The notes under the pieces: model-generated | What the model was told of the DNA's origin: nothing | Databases searched by the model: none | What the model saw: the letters and a program-made list of their open reading frames with translations, nothing else | Translations under genes and position numbers: made by a program | Shown: piece by piece, positions 5,400-5,555 of the stretch | Layout of the letters: each line of letters begins with the position of its first letter | Position numbering within the stretch: the stretch's first letter is position 1 | NCBI GenBank assembly: GCA_036403035.1 | Contig: DASWRT010000031.1 | Location: forward strand, 1 to 5,555 | DNA length: 5,555 bases | Reading direction: 5' to 3' | Source: DASWRT01 sp036403035 | GTDB lineage: Bacteria > Pseudomonadota > Alphaproteobacteria > ATCC43930 > CGMCC-115725

Positions 5400-5555
5400 G
5401 CATCAGCGCATTGAGGTTATTTGGAAAGCAGTGCGCTGCCGCGCCGGATTGATTATCGGGGCGGCAGGCGTGGACTTGCCTATGCGCCGGCACTCCTCGG
5501 CCGCTCTCTGGACCGACTCGACTCAGCGGGGCCGCGCCGCTCCGGCACAGCTCTC
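5400..5555. other. Right-end segment without a recognised gene; possible start of a divergent plus-strand gene
   Basis: The DNA changes from A/T-rich to G/C-rich near 5430. One plus-strand frame is open to the window edge, with possible starts at 5431 (GTG), 5470 (GTG) and 5482 (ATG); from the ATG it reads MRRHSSAALWTDSTQRGRAA. A minus-strand frame is also open from the edge until a TGA near 5370. Neither gives a recognisable product, and the visible length is too short to decide. Confidence 0.2.

Noticed and set aside
5370..5555. Minus-strand open frame entering from the right edge as the 3' end of a gene
   Set aside because: About 60 codons with no recognisable motif; it extends into the A/T-rich promoter-like region and ends within TGC-rich copy B's neighbourhood, so chance is more likely.

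Overview
The window is high-GC chromosomal DNA, roughly two-thirds G+C by eye. It most likely comes from an alphaproteobacterium: it combines a CtpA-type S41 protease, a PepN-type M1 aminopeptidase, a YciA-type hotdog thioesterase and an Arg-rich DUF1127 segment, the last being especially common in that class. I cannot name a genus from the sequence alone. There are no RNA genes, CRISPR arrays, transposases or phage genes, so this is mostly a core-genome stretch.

Layout. (1) Positions 2-1297, plus strand: the 3' part of a carboxy-terminal processing protease gene (ctpA/prc family), entering from the left edge with its PDZ and catalytic domains intact. (2) Positions 1298-1600: a convergent intergenic region with two unrelated inverted-repeat elements. 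One is a G/C-rich REP-like composite with 17-bp perfect ends. The other is an A/T-richer long imperfect hairpin that probably works as a bidirectional terminator. A 22-bp tandem duplication follows and overlaps the end of the next gene. (3) Positions 1601-4309, minus strand: pepN, complete, with all catalytic residues. (4) Positions 4310-4555: the intergenic region upstream of pepN, with a strong 11-bp hairpin and two short palindromes. (5) Positions 4556-5263, minus strand: one continuous frame joining an N-terminal DUF1127 region to a complete YciA-like acyl-CoA thioesterase. (6) Positions 5264-5555: an A/T-rich regulatory region with two copies of a TGC-rich dyad motif, then G/C-rich sequence that may hold the start of a divergent plus-strand gene.

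How the genes relate. CtpA (envelope proteolysis) and PepN (cytoplasmic peptide trimming) both belong to protein turnover, but they are convergent and separated by terminator-like structures, so they are not co-transcribed. The thioesterase lies upstream of pepN on the same strand, but a 246-bp gap with a hairpin suggests a separate transcript. The items most worth a second look are the DUF1127-thioesterase fusion with an ATGA stop/start relic at its junction, the repeated TGC-rich dyads in its promoter region, and the repeat cluster between ctpA and pepN.
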